Shown here in pieces: positions 51,922-60,430 of a stretch of DNA of 64,000 nt. The translations under genes and the position numbers were made by a program. How positions within the stretch are numbered: the stretch's first letter is position 1; each line of letters begins with the position of its first letter. The notes under the pieces are model-generated. The model saw only the letters and a list, made by a program, of their open reading frames with translations, did not search any database and had not been told where the DNA came from. The stretch comes from Acidobacteriota bacterium. GTDB taxonomy: Bacteria > Acidobacteriota > Terriglobia > Terriglobales > Acidobacteriaceae. The stretch covers positions 124,001-188,000 of the forward strand of contig JARLGJ010000020.1 in assembly GCA_031296105.1 (NCBI GenBank). Direction: 5' to 3'.

Positions 51922-52263
51922 TCACAGCACCACGATGGTGATGCCGCGATTGCCGCGGCCCATGTCGCTGTCCTGCTTCAGGCTTTTGTCGCGCTTCACC
52001 AGCTCCCAGGTGGTTTCGTTGGAGAGACGGAACTCCTCGCCCGGGATGAAGTCGGCGATCATGCCGTTTCGCTTGTAGCGGTCCAACACCTTCCACACCT
52101 CGGGCTTCATCCGTCCCCCTTCGCCGCTCGACCCATAGCCGTGGATCAGCTTCAACAAGCAGACACCTCTTGCGCGGGCGTCGGCCAGGGCACGCTCCAG
52201 TCGCAACAGCCCCTGGTTCACCGTCGGGCGGCCCTCCTCCAGGTTGATGAGCTTGCAGTCCAT
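51922..52263 (-). CDS. Smr-domain protein
   Basis: 113 residues formed by a stand-alone Smr (small MutS-related) domain. The family motif LLKLIHGYGSSGEGGRMKPEV (about 36-55) contains the conserved H-G-x-G that binds nucleic acid. The preceding LRLERALADARARGV is the first helix of the fold. Its partners (MutS2) are absent, so it may act as a nicking endonuclease or ribosome-rescue nuclease like SmrB. There is no signal or membrane segment. The N-terminal MDCKLINLEEGRPTV matches the usual start. Confidence 0.85.
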   Translation of the reverse strand: MDCKLINLEEGRPTVNQGLLRLERALADARARGVCLLKLIHGYGSSGEGGRMKPEVWKVLDRYKRNGMIADFIPGEEFRLSNETTWELVKRDKSLKQDSDMGRGNRGITIVVL

Positions 52264-52486
52264 CTCGAAATTCTAGCGGCTGATGGCCTACTGGCGCGGA
52301 GGAATCTTCGCCCGGATGGCCGCCCGCTGCCGCTACGGGGTTGTCACTCTGATAGGTATTCGTGGCAGCCGAGCATGTAGGGACAGTCGTACTCGTGACG
52401 TGCGCTGGAGTTATCGTGCTTTTTATCAGTAACTTATAAAAACTTTACACCGATTCCACCCTCGCCGAAAAGACCTTGAAGTCATA

Positions 52487-52507
52487 CTTGACAATAATAG
52501 ACTCATA
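52487..52507. promoter_or_regulatory. HAIR-like inverted repeat (possible HspR operator)
   Basis: CTTGACA-N7-ACTCATA matches the HAIR consensus CTTGAGT-N7-ACTCAAG at 10 of 14 arm positions with the exact 7-base spacing. It overlaps the -35 box of the hsp20 promoter, where an HspR repressor would act. No hspR gene is in the window. Confidence 0.5.
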
Positions 52508-52516
52508 TTTTATGCT
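52488..52516 (+). promoter_or_regulatory. Sigma-70-type promoter upstream of hsp20
   Basis: Perfect -35 TTGACA (52488-52493), 17-base spacer, and TATGCT (52511-52516) as -10. It lies about 105 bases before the hsp20 start, giving a ~100-base 5' leader. Confidence 0.75.
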
Positions 52517-52597
52517 TCATTCGTATTGAGATTGCATCCAAGTCTGTAGATCGGCTCCCGCCCGTTAGGGTGTGGCGCCGCGCAGACAAATTAACAA

Positions 52598-52611
52598 TTC
52601 CTAGGTAGGAG
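52598..52611 (+). promoter_or_regulatory. Small hairpin masking the hsp20 ribosome-binding site
   Basis: TTCCT pairs with AGGAG across a 4-base loop, so the ribosome-binding AGGAGG is partly base-paired. Together with the ~100-base leader it could act as an RNA thermometer. Confidence 0.35.
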
Positions 52612-52620
52612 GATAAGACC

Positions 52621-53103
52621 ATGACCGTATTAACCCGTTGGGAACCCGTTCGCGAGCTGGCAGCTCTGCAGGACCGCTTCAATCGTCTGTTCAATGAACC
52701 TTATGGCGGAGTGACCGCGCAGGAATCCCTGTCGGCTGGCTCCTTCGTTCCGCCGGTGGACGTCTATGAAGACGAGTCCGGCATCCAGTTGAAGATGGAA
52801 GTTCCAGGCATCGACGAGAAGGACATCGACATTCGCCTGGAGAACAACCTGCTCACCGTGAAGGGCGAGCGCAAGCTGGCGAAGGAGACCAAGGAAGAGA
52901 ACTATCACCGCATCGAGCGCAGCTACGGCTCGTTTACCCGCAGCTTTAGCCTGCCCAACACGGTGAACACCGAGGACGTGAAGGCCAGCTACGCCAGGGG
53001 CGTGTTGACCATCGGCCTGGGCAAGCGCGCCGAAGCCAAGCCGAAGCAGATCAAGGTGAATGTTACTTCGGAAAGCGCTGCGCCGGAGTTGGCAGCCAAG
53101 TAA
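52621..53103 (+). CDS. Hsp20/alpha-crystallin small heat-shock protein
   Basis: 160 residues with the alpha-crystallin domain in the middle: PPVDVYEDESGIQLKMEVPG, then IDIRLENNLLTVKGERK, and RSYGSFTRSFSLPNTVN, all canonical beta strands. The N-terminal REPVRELAALQDRFNRLFNE motif is common in bacterial class A proteins. A conserved GVLTIGLGK and the C-terminal extension close it. As a holdase it binds unfolding proteins and passes them to ClpB/DnaK; the next gene is clpB. Start ATG 52621 has AGGAGG upstream. A promoter with an HspR-type inverted repeat precedes it. Confidence 0.96.
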   Translation: MTVLTRWEPVRELAALQDRFNRLFNEPYGGVTAQESLSAGSFVPPVDVYEDESGIQLKMEVPGIDEKDIDIRLENNLLTVKGERKLAKETKEENYHRIERSYGSFTRSFSLPNTVNTEDVKASYARGVLTIGLGKRAEAKPKQIKVNVTSESAAPELAAK

Positions 53104-53152
53104 TTCACTGCGTCAAATGCATGGCCCTGGGCCGTTATCCGGGCATCCAAAT

Positions 53153-53195
53153 CGGGGGAGCGCGGAGATTCCATGAGCGAATCCCGGCTCCCCCG
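53153..53195 (+). other. Strong bulged hairpin between hsp20 and clpB
   Basis: Stem CGGGGGAGC-CGG-GATTC / GAATC-CCG-GCTCCCCCG, 17 pairs with two single-base bulges and a 7-base loop. No U-run follows, so it is more likely an mRNA processing or stabilising element than a terminator. Confidence 0.6.
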
Positions 53196-53254
53196 GCGTA
53201 CATCGGGCATAGAATCATCGCGCCGCGCCACCCGCAGCGCAGGAGGCAAAAGTT

Positions 53255-55879
53255 ATGGCAATCCGTTGGGACCGGCTCACCGTAAAGGCGCAGGAGGCAA
53301 TGCAGCGCGCGGCGGAGTTCGCCAATGAAAACGCGAATTCCGAAGTAATGCCGCTGCACGTGCTGGCCGCCCTTTTGGAAGATCGCGAGGGCATTGTGCC
53401 GCCGCTGCTGGCCAAGGCTGGCGTGCAGGCCGCGGCCCTTCAGGCGCAGTTGCAGCGCGAGATTGCCAATCTGGCCAAGCTGGGCACTCCGGCGGCGCAG
53501 CCGCATCTGGGCGACGCCACCACCGAGATGCTCGACCTGGCCTTTAAAGCGGCCGAGAACTTCAAGGATGAGTACGTCTCCACCGAGCATCTGTTGCTGG
53601 GGCTGATCAAGATCAAGCGCGACGCGGCACAGAAGCTGCTCGTGGCGATGGGTGTGTCGGAAGACGCGCTGCTGAAGGCTCTCGCCGCCGTGCGTGGCAA
53701 TCAGACGGTGACCGACCAGAATCCCGAGTCGAAGTATCAAGCCCTGGAGCGCTATGCGCGCGACCTGACAGAGCTGGCCCGCCGCGGCAAGCTCGATCCA
53801 GTGATCGGCCGTGACGAAGAGATCCGCCGCACCATTCAGGTGCTCTCGCGCCGCACCAAGAATAATCCCGTGCTGATCGGCGAACCCGGTGTGGGCAAAA
53901 CGGCCATCGTGGAAGGTCTGGCGCAGCGCATTGTGCTGGGCGACGTGCCCGAGCAGTTGAAGAACAAGCGCGTCGTGGCCCTGGACCTTGGCGCCATGGT
54001 GGCCGGAGCAAAATATCGCGGTGAGTTCGAGGATCGACTGAAGGCCGTGCTCAAGGACATTGAAGAGAGTGACGGCACCGTCATCCTGTTCATTGACGAG
54101 TTGCATACACTGGTCGGCGCCGGAGCGGCCGAAGGTTCCATGGATGCCAGCAACATGCTAAAGCCCGCGCTGGCCCGCGGCGATCTGCGCGCCATTGGCG
54201 CCACCACGTTGAACGAGTACCGCAAGTACATTGAAAAGGATGCCGCGTTGGAGCGCCGCTTCCAGATCGTCTTTGTCGGCGAGCCCACGGTGGAGGACAC
54301 CATCTCCATTCTGCGCGGCCTCAAGGAGAAGTACGAGGTGCATCACGGCGTGCGCATCAAGGACTCGGCAATTGTCTCGGCCGCCGTGCTGTCGCACCGC
54401 TACATCAGCGACCGCTTCCTGCCGGATAAAGCAATCGATCTGGTGGACGAAGCCGCGGCCTCTCTGCGTATCCAGATCGACTCCATGCCAACGGAGATCG
54501 ACCAGTTGCAGCGCCGTGCCACCAGCCTGGAAATCGAACGCCAGGCGTTGAAGAAGGAGACGGATGCGAACTCCCGCGACCGCCTTGCGGTGGTGGAGCG
54601 CGAACTGGCCGAGGTGCGCGAGCAGGTCAATACGCTCAAGGCGCGCTGGCGTTCGGAGAAAGATGCCATCGGCGAAGTGCGCAAGCTGAAGGAATCCATT
54701 GAGCAGTTGAAGGCGCGGCAGCAGGAGGCCGCGCGCAGGGGCGAATACGAACGTGCCTCTCGCCTTCAGTATGACGAGTTGCCGAAGGCCGAGCAACGTA
54801 TGGCCGAACTGACGGCCAAGGCCGAAGGCGACAAGCGGATGCTGAAGGAGGAAGTAGACGAAGAGGACGTGGCCAGCATCGTCAGCCGCTGGACCGGCAT
54901 TCCCGTGTCGAAGATGCTGGAAGGCGAAGTGAAGAAGCTGGTGCACATGGAAGAGCGTCTCGGCCAGCGCGTCATCGGCCAGGACGAGGCTTTGGAGAGG
55001 GTCTCCAACGCCATCCGCCGCTCGCGTGCCGGACTCAGCGACCCGCGCCGTCCCATTGGTTCGTTCATCTTCCTGGGTCCAACGGGCGTGGGTAAAACAG
55101 AATTGGCCCGCGCCCTGGCTGAGTTTCTCTTCGACGACGAGCACGCCATGATTCGCATCGACATGAGTGAATATATGGAAAAGCACTCCGTGTCGCGGCT
55201 CATCGGCGCGCCTCCGGGCTATGTTGGCTATGAAGAGGGCGGGCAGCTTACGGAAGCCGTGCGCCGCCGTCCCTACTCGGTGGTCTTGTTCGATGAAATT
55301 GAAAAGGCCAGTCCCGAGGTCTTCAACGTCTTCCTGCAAATCATGGACGACGGCCGCTTGACCGACGGCAAGGGCCGGGTGGTGGACTTCAAGAACACTA
55401 TCCTCATCATGACCTCGAACATCGGTTCGTTGTCCTTGACGGGCGACATGAGTACGCCGGAGCGTTTTGCGCGCGCCAGCGAGCAGGTGATGACCGCCTT
55501 GCGGGCGCACTTCAAGCCGGAGTTCCTGAACCGCGTGGATGACATCGTGGTCTTCCATCCGCTCGGTAGCGAGCAGTTGACGCGCATCGTCGATCTGCGG
55601 CTGGAAGATTTGAAGCAGTTGCTGACCGACCGCAAGATCACCCTCGAGTTGACCGCCGCGGCCAAGAAGCAGTTGTTCACCAGCGGCTACGATCCCGCCT
55701 ACGGCGCACGTCCGTTGAAGCGTGCCATCCAGCGCATGGTGCAGGATCCTCTGGCGATGAAGATCCTAGACAGCGAAGTGCTGCACGGCGATCATGTGCT
55801 GGTGGATGCGGGCGAAGGTGCGCTGACCTTTACGGTGCAGCACCAGCAGGCCGAGCAGCACGAAGCGCAGCCCGCGTAA
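53255..55879 (+). CDS. clpB: ATP-dependent chaperone ClpB
   Basis: 874 residues of typical ClpB layout. The N-terminal domain (~1-145) has [17 protein letters not shown] and a second repeat. The first AAA+ domain has Walker A GEPGVGKT near 209-216 and Walker [12 protein letters not shown] coiled-coil middle domain with [37 protein letters not shown], and a second AAA+ domain with GPTGVGKT near 608-615 follow. It disaggregates proteins with DnaK and small heat-shock proteins. The ATG 53255 has GGAGGCAAAAGTT upstream. It follows hsp20 on the same strand after 151 bases, suggesting a common heat-shock unit. Confidence 0.98.
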   Translation: MAIRWDRLTVKAQEAMQRAAEFANENANSEVMPLHVLAALLEDREGIVPPLLAKAGVQAAALQAQLQREIANLAKLGTPAAQPHLGDATTEMLDLAFKAAENFKDEYVSTEHLLLGLIKIKRDAAQKLLVAMGVSEDALLKALAAVRGNQTVTDQNPESKYQALERYARDLTELARRGKLDPVIGRDEEIRRTIQVLSRRTKNNPVLIGEPGVGKTAIVEGLAQRIVLGDVPEQLKNKRVVALDLGAMVAGAKYRGEFEDRLKAVLKDIEESDGTVILFIDELHTLVGAGAAEGSMDASNMLKPALARGDLRAIGATTLNEYRKYIEKDAALERRFQIVFVGEPTVEDTISILRGLKEKYEVHHGVRIKDSAIVSAAVLSHRYISDRFLPDKAIDLVDEAAASLRIQIDSMPTEIDQLQRRATSLEIERQALKKETDANSRDRLAVVERELAEVREQVNTLKARWRSEKDAIGEVRKLKESIEQLKARQQEAARRGEYERASRLQYDELPKAEQRMAELTAKAEGDKRMLKEEVDEEDVASIVSRWTGIPVSKMLEGEVKKLVHMEERLGQRVIGQDEALERVSNAIRRSRAGLSDPRRPIGSFIFLGPTGVGKTELARALAEFLFDDEHAMIRIDMSEYMEKHSVSRLIGAPPGYVGYEEGGQLTEAVRRRPYSVVLFDEIEKASPEVFNVFLQIMDDGRLTDGKGRVVDFKNTILIMTSNIGSLSLTGDMSTPERFARASEQVMTALRAHFKPEFLNRVDDIVVFHPLGSEQLTRIVDLRLEDLKQLLTDRKITLELTAAAKKQLFTSGYDPAYGARPLKRAIQRMVQDPLAMKILDSEVLHGDHVLVDAGEGALTFTVQHQQAEQHEAQPA

Positions 55880-55897
55880 CCGTTGTGTATTTGCAAA

Positions 55898-55934
55898 AAT
55901 TCAGCCCCGGCTACGACCGGGGCTGAATTGTTTT
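55898..55934 (+). terminator. Intrinsic terminator of clpB
   Basis: 13-bp stem AATTCAGCCCCGG / CCGGGGCTGAATT with a 6-base loop, followed by GTTTTG. It starts 19 bases past the clpB stop. Confidence 0.93.
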
Positions 55935-55951
55935 GCCAAGGCAAGTGCAAC

Positions 55952-56656
55952 TTACGCGAGGTCGAAGAACAGCACCTCGGAGTCTTCCGCGGCCGCCAGC
56001 GTAAACGTGTTCTCCTCGCTTACGCCGGCGCCGTCGCCTTGCTGCATGGGCTGTCCGTTGAGGGTTACCGCACCGCGTACAACTTGCAGCCATGCGTGGC
56101 GCGCCGCGTCCAGTTCTACCGGCAGCGACTCGCCTTTTGCCAGCTTCGTCACCAGCAGGCGGGTGTCGGCGTGAATCGTCACCGAGCCATCCGCGCCGTT
56201 GGGTGAGGCAATCAGGCGCCAGCGGTTCAGCTTGTCCGCGTCAGAGAAGCTCTTCTGCTCGTAGCTGGGCTGCACGTTCAGCTTGTCCTCGTCCGGCAGA
56301 ATCCAGATTTGCAGCAGGTGCACCGGCTCATCGGGCGAAGGGTTGAACTCGCTATGCACAATGCCCGTGCCGGCGCTCATGCGCTGCCCATCGCCGGGGC
56401 GGATGACCGCGCCGGTGCCGAGGCTGTCGCGATGCTCCAGCGCGCCCGCCAACACGTAGGTGATGATCTCCATGTTGTCGTGCGGATGCATGCCGAAGCC
56501 GCGGCCCGGGGCGATTACATCCTCGTTGATGACGCGCAGGGCGCGGAAGTGCACGTGCTTCGGGTCGTAATACGAAGCGAAGCTGAAGGTGTGATAGGTG
56601 TTGAGCCAGCCGTGGTCGAAGTGTCCACGTTCTTTGGCGGGCCGCAGGGTAATCAT
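55952..56656 (-). CDS. Pirin-family (YhhW-like) quercetinase-type cupin protein
   Basis: 234 residues. The N-terminal cupin has GFGMHPHDNMEIITYVLAG, carrying the metal-binding His-x-His and Glu, and TGIVHSEFN, with the later His. The second cupin-like half (about 130-234) lacks metal ligands, as in the family. N-terminal HFDHGWLNTYHTFSFA is the usual pirin lead. Homologues have quercetin dioxygenase activity or act as redox-sensing partners; which applies here is unknown. The start ATG is preceded by GAGGTTCCCC. It is convergent with clpB. Confidence 0.92.
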   Translation of the reverse strand: MITLRPAKERGHFDHGWLNTYHTFSFASYYDPKHVHFRALRVINEDVIAPGRGFGMHPHDNMEIITYVLAGALEHRDSLGTGAVIRPGDGQRMSAGTGIVHSEFNPSPDEPVHLLQIWILPDEDKLNVQPSYEQKSFSDADKLNRWRLIASPNGADGSVTIHADTRLLVTKLAKGESLPVELDAARHAWLQVVRGAVTLNGQPMQQGDGAGVSEENTFTLAAAEDSEVLFFDLA

Positions 56657-56819
56657 GGGGAACCTCCGTGCCGCAGCGGGAGCGGCTTCGAGGAGATAGA
56701 TGTTGTAACAACTAATTTGGATTCATCGGGCCGGAAGGCAACTCTTGTGCAGGGCAAATCGAGTCGAAAATGGAGAGGCGTATATGCGAGCGCTGCGCGG
56801 AAAACTTCCAGAGGAACGC

Positions 56820-56843
56820 GCAGGCCGGGCGCGCCCGGCCTGC
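56820..56843 (-). terminator. Terminator-like palindrome after the zinc-ribbon gene
   Basis: Perfect 10-bp stem GCAGGCCGGG / CCCGGCCTGC with a CGCG loop, 18 bases past the stop at 56862. No U-run follows on the - strand. Confidence 0.55.
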
Positions 56844-56861
56844 TTCATCAAAGGCAAGCGG

Positions 56862-57173
56862 CTACTTGCTGTCTCCGGAAGTGGGTGCGGAGCCGCTGGT
56901 GCTGGGTGCACTCGGGGTGGAGCTTGCGGCTGGCGTGCTGCCCTCGCTGGAGTGTTCCGCGGCCGGCGTGGAGTGCGAGGCTGGCGCCGAATTCTTGTGG
57001 GCGTAATCGGTCACATACCAGCCGCTGCCCTTGAACTGCACCGCGGGGGCGGAGATCAACTGCCGGATGGGGCCGCCGCACGAAGGGCAGGTCTCCGGTT
57101 GGGGGTCACTAAACTTCATCATGCGCTCAAAGCGATGAGCGCACTTGTTACATTGAAACTCGTATAGAGGCAT
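56862..57173 (-). CDS. FmdB-family zinc-ribbon protein with Ser/Pro-rich tail
   Basis: 103 residues. The first ~50 form the family's zinc ribbon: MPLYEFQCNKCAHRFERMMK and PETCPSCGGPIRQL, with two CxxC pairs. The region QFKGSGWYVTDYAHKN is also typical of the family. The last ~40 residues are low-complexity Ser, Thr, Ala and Pro, and probably disordered. FmdB-like proteins are small regulators of unclear target. It is divergent from rsmI. Confidence 0.9.
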   Translation of the reverse strand: MPLYEFQCNKCAHRFERMMKFSDPQPETCPSCGGPIRQLISAPAVQFKGSGWYVTDYAHKNSAPASHSTPAAEHSSEGSTPAASSTPSAPSTSGSAPTSGDSK

Positions 57174-57364
57174 GGGTCCCTGAGTCTGATTTGAAAGCCG
57201 CGCCGGGGCGGCGGCGGCCTGGTATTGCCAAAACCGTCTATCTTGATTCTAGGTTCCTGCGCCTTCCGGGTCAATGAACGGCCCGGTTTGGTACACTGCG
57301 CAATTGGAAGCAGTTCGCGCCGCCGCGAAGGTAAACGCCGCCGACGCAAAAGCTTGGAGGCCTC

Positions 57365-58219
57365 ATGTCCGTTCATCCTTCGCTTTATCTGGTCGGCACC
57401 CCCATCGGCAATCTGGAGGACATTTCCCTGCGCGCGCTGCGCATTTTGAAGGAAGTGGACTGGATCGCCTGCGAGGACACGCGGCAAACCGCCAAGCTGC
57501 TCAATCACTATGGCATCTCCAGTAAAACCATCAGCTACCACGAACATAACGAGCTGACGCGTTCGGCTGAACTCATCATGCATCTGGAGCAGGGTCAGTC
57601 CATTGCCCTGGTGACGGATGCCGGCATGCCTGGCGTCAGCGATCCCGGCTTCCGCCTGGCAGCCCTTGCCATCCGCCACAAAATCCCTGTTGTGCCTATC
57701 CCCGGAGCGTCGGCGTTTCTCTCCGCGCTGGTGGCCAGCGGCTTGCCCACGGACTCGTTCGTCTTCCACGGGTTCTTGCCGGTCAAGCTGGGCCAGCGGC
57801 GCAAAGTCCTGGAGTCGATCGCCGCGTTGCCGCAGACGCAGATCTTTTACGAAGCGCCGCATCGCCTGCTGGGCACCTTGGAAGACGTAGTGGAGGTGCT
57901 GGGCACGGCGCGTCGGGTGGTGGTGGCGCGCGAGGTGACCAAGATTTACGAAGAATTTGTGCGCGCCACCGCAGCCGAGGTGCTCGCCGATTTCAAGGCG
58001 CGCGAAGAGATCCGCGGCGAAATCACCCTGCTGGTCGGCCGCGGCGAAGAGCAGCACGGCACCTCGGTAGTGGCGCAGAGGAACGCCCGCACCCGCGTGC
58101 GCGAGCTGATGAAGGCCGAAGAGATCGACGAGAAAGAGGCCATGAAGCGCGTGGCCAAGGAAATGGGCATCAGCAAGAGCGAGGTCTATCGCGAGCTGCA
58201 AAAGGGCGGAAAAAAGTAG
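57365..58219 (+). CDS. rsmI: 16S rRNA (cytidine1402-2'-O)-methyltransferase RsmI
   Basis: 284 residues. The tetrapyrrole-methylase-like fold is obvious: LYLVGTPIGNLEDISLRAL at the start, CEDTRQTAKLLNHYGI, the Gly-rich SIALVTDAGMPGVSDPGF, and VPIPGASAFLSAL. FYEAPHRLLGTLEDV precedes the C-terminal extension. It methylates the 2'-O of C1402 in 16S rRNA together with RsmH. The start has GCTTGGAGGCCTC upstream. It is a single gene in its own transcriptional unit. Confidence 0.97.
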   Translation: MSVHPSLYLVGTPIGNLEDISLRALRILKEVDWIACEDTRQTAKLLNHYGISSKTISYHEHNELTRSAELIMHLEQGQSIALVTDAGMPGVSDPGFRLAALAIRHKIPVVPIPGASAFLSALVASGLPTDSFVFHGFLPVKLGQRRKVLESIAALPQTQIFYEAPHRLLGTLEDVVEVLGTARRVVVAREVTKIYEEFVRATAAEVLADFKAREEIRGEITLLVGRGEEQHGTSVVAQRNARTRVRELMKAEEIDEKEAMKRVAKEMGISKSEVYRELQKGGKK

Positions 58220-58582
58220 CGGGGTGCTTCACAGTTCTTAACCAGTGGTTACCGCCCGCCGGGCAACAAGCGAGACGCTCCTCAATGTGTGTAGAACTGT
58301 CGCGGCATCCAAGGGATAGAGGTACACCAAACTGCGAACGGACTATTTCCGCAGCCTGTTTAGCCTCTGAGGAAACTCAGCGTAGTGATGTGCGGCCGGT
58401 TATGGAACCGCTCTAGGCGCCCTGACGTGCGGAGCCGTACAAGGCTGGTAAAACAACGCTGATTGGCGTCTCCGCGGTTAGATCGTAAAAGCGAGCAAAG
58501 GAAATCTGGCTGCTGGCGATGAAGCTGAATTAGTTTTTCGTTTCCCGGCAAAGCTCGGAGTTTCCTTCGGGTTTTGCGGCAG
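58220..58582. other. Non-coding gap between rsmI and a membrane protein gene
   Basis: 363 bases between convergent genes. An open frame at 58360-58650 overlaps the end of the - strand gene and lacks a ribosome-binding site. I see no tRNA, terminator or repeat in it. Confidence 0.55.
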
Positions 58583-60175
58583 TCACCGCGTTTCCTGCGG
58601 GTTTCTATCGATTGCGGCGTCCTTCGCTTCCCACTCGTTCTCCGCAACACCGTTAATGTTGCGAACCCGCGCCAGGGTGTAATACGCCCGGATTGCCTCT
58701 TTTTGCCGCGGCGCTAAGCTATCATCGTCATCCGTCACCACCAGGTCGAACTGCCGGGCCATGATCATGTTCAAAATCTTTGCCTGGTACGCCGCGTCAA
58801 TTGCCGCGCACTGCTCCGGAGATGGTTTCAGTCCCGGCAGGTGCAGAGCCTTCTTGTTGGCCACGGCGATCAAGTCCATGCTCTGCCCCGAGTAGTAAAC
58901 CGGCTTGTTCTGCGCAAGCAATATGCCCACCAGTATGGGCGACCCCAGCACGGAATGCCTGGCGGAGAGATCCTCTGCCGCCGCCGCAAACTCCCGCCCC
59001 GCGCGTGCCGTCAGGAAGGGCGAGCGCACTGTCTTCCAGGTTTGCGCGGCCGTCAGCAGCAGAACCACCGCCAGCACGGCGGCCGCAAAGCGCATCGGCC
59101 GCACGTTCTCATTCGCCGAGGGCGCCACCGCCAGCAGCAGAAATGGCGCCAGCAGTTGCAGGTAATACGTCAGGTACGCGCCATCGTGATGCCCCAGCTT
59201 GCCCTCGAGCAGCAACAGCATCAGGCACGCGCAATACACCGGCCAGCAAGAGAGCCTCAGCCTCTGCCGCCAGATCTGCGGCGACCGGTCCGAATACACC
59301 CAGCACAGCAGCACAGCTCCCAGGAACAGGCGCAGAAAATGTGTGCTCTGCTTCAGCATGTACAGCGTGGAGTGCAGGTCGAGCGGGCTGGCCTTGCCCG
59401 AGGTGGAGGCCAGCGCCAGAGGCAAATACCCCGGATAGAAATATCCATGAACAGTCCAGGCCGCGGCCAGGGCACAGAAGAAAAACGCCGCCCAGGCAAC
59501 ACCGCGCCTGTGGGAGCGGAAGAAGAAAGTGTGCGAGATCAGCAAGGGGCCGGCCATCGCAAAATATTGCTTGATGAGTAGTCCCATCAGGGAAAGCATG
59601 GTGATCGCCAGCATGGACCACAAACTTTCCGGCCATACCACGTAGCACCAGAAGCACAGCAGCATAACCAGAAAGCCCATGGCATCCGGCCGCGCCAGCG
59701 GTGTTGTGGCGTACAACAGCGCCAGATACAAGTAGAAGCAAAGCGCCAGGCGAATGAGCGCCGCCGCGCCGCGCCGCCGAAGAATGTCATTGAAAACTAC
59801 CAGGCTCAGGGCAATGGACACGAAGGAGATGGCACGCAACAGAAAGAAGCTCACTCCGAAAACCTGCCCCAGTATGGCCGCCAAGGAGTTGTACACCGTC
59901 CCATAGACGTTGAGATAGACAGGCAATTGCCCCGGGCTGTACACCGGCACGCCCGCCAGTAAACCCTTCACCTGAAACAGCACCGCGCCTTCGCGATATT
60001 CCAACTGCCAGGGAGCCAGAAGCAGAAACAAGTGGCAAACCAGCGCATACAGAAAGAAAAGCAGGAAGGCGGCACACACCGTTCTGCGCCACGGCAGCGT
60101 TGCGGTGGGTGGCGCGCCGCAACTTCGAACCTCTCCAGCAACCACTTCTGCGGACTGACTGTCTCTGGTAGGCAT
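58583..60175 (-). CDS. Polytopic membrane protein, possible GT-C glycosyltransferase
   Basis: 530 residues with about ten hydrophobic segments spread over residues 30-380 (e.g. CAAFLLFFLYALVCHLFLLL, VVLLLTAAQTW). The soluble C-terminal ~140 residues include LVVTDDDDSLAPRQKEAIRA. The first periplasmic loop contains LEYREGAVLFQVKGLLAG, with an acidic residue at the position of the catalytic Asp/Glu in GT-C (ArnT/PMT-like) enzymes. That loop and the topology suggest an integral glycosyltransferase using polyprenyl sugars. No sequence signature proves it. It stands alone and divergent from valS. Confidence 0.6.
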   Translation of the reverse strand: MPTRDSQSAEVVAGEVRSCGAPPTATLPWRRTVCAAFLLFFLYALVCHLFLLLAPWQLEYREGAVLFQVKGLLAGVPVYSPGQLPVYLNVYGTVYNSLAAILGQVFGVSFFLLRAISFVSIALSLVVFNDILRRRGAAALIRLALCFYLYLALLYATTPLARPDAMGFLVMLLCFWCYVVWPESLWSMLAITMLSLMGLLIKQYFAMAGPLLISHTFFFRSHRRGVAWAAFFFCALAAAWTVHGYFYPGYLPLALASTSGKASPLDLHSTLYMLKQSTHFLRLFLGAVLLCWVYSDRSPQIWRQRLRLSCWPVYCACLMLLLLEGKLGHHDGAYLTYYLQLLAPFLLLAVAPSANENVRPMRFAAAVLAVVLLLTAAQTWKTVRSPFLTARAGREFAAAAEDLSARHSVLGSPILVGILLAQNKPVYYSGQSMDLIAVANKKALHLPGLKPSPEQCAAIDAAYQAKILNMIMARQFDLVVTDDDDSLAPRQKEAIRAYYTLARVRNINGVAENEWEAKDAAIDRNPQETR

Positions 60176-60430
60176 GGATCGGTTCTCCTTGCATATTTTG
60201 TAGAAATTCTACGGGGCGGCTCCTCAATTTGTATATCCGGAGCGAGATGGCTTTTTCCCTGCAACGCCCCAGTACGCAGGCACGGCTTGCGGCTATTTTC
60301 CTGCGCCCCCTCGCCCTGGCTGGTTGGTTGGCATGTGCGCCATCTCCGCCAACTCGCCTCTTCCCCTGCAATTCCCTTGTTCCCCTCTGCTAAACTTGTA
60401 GTTTCAGGTCTTTAAGGAAATATCCGTCCT

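Larger units (their letters stand above)
52264..52620. other. Upstream regulatory region of the hsp20-clpB locus
   Basis: 357 bases with no gene. It is A/T rich from 52410 on. It contains a near-consensus promoter with a HAIR-like repeat, and a ~100-base leader with a hairpin at the ribosome-binding site, listed separately. Confidence 0.7.
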
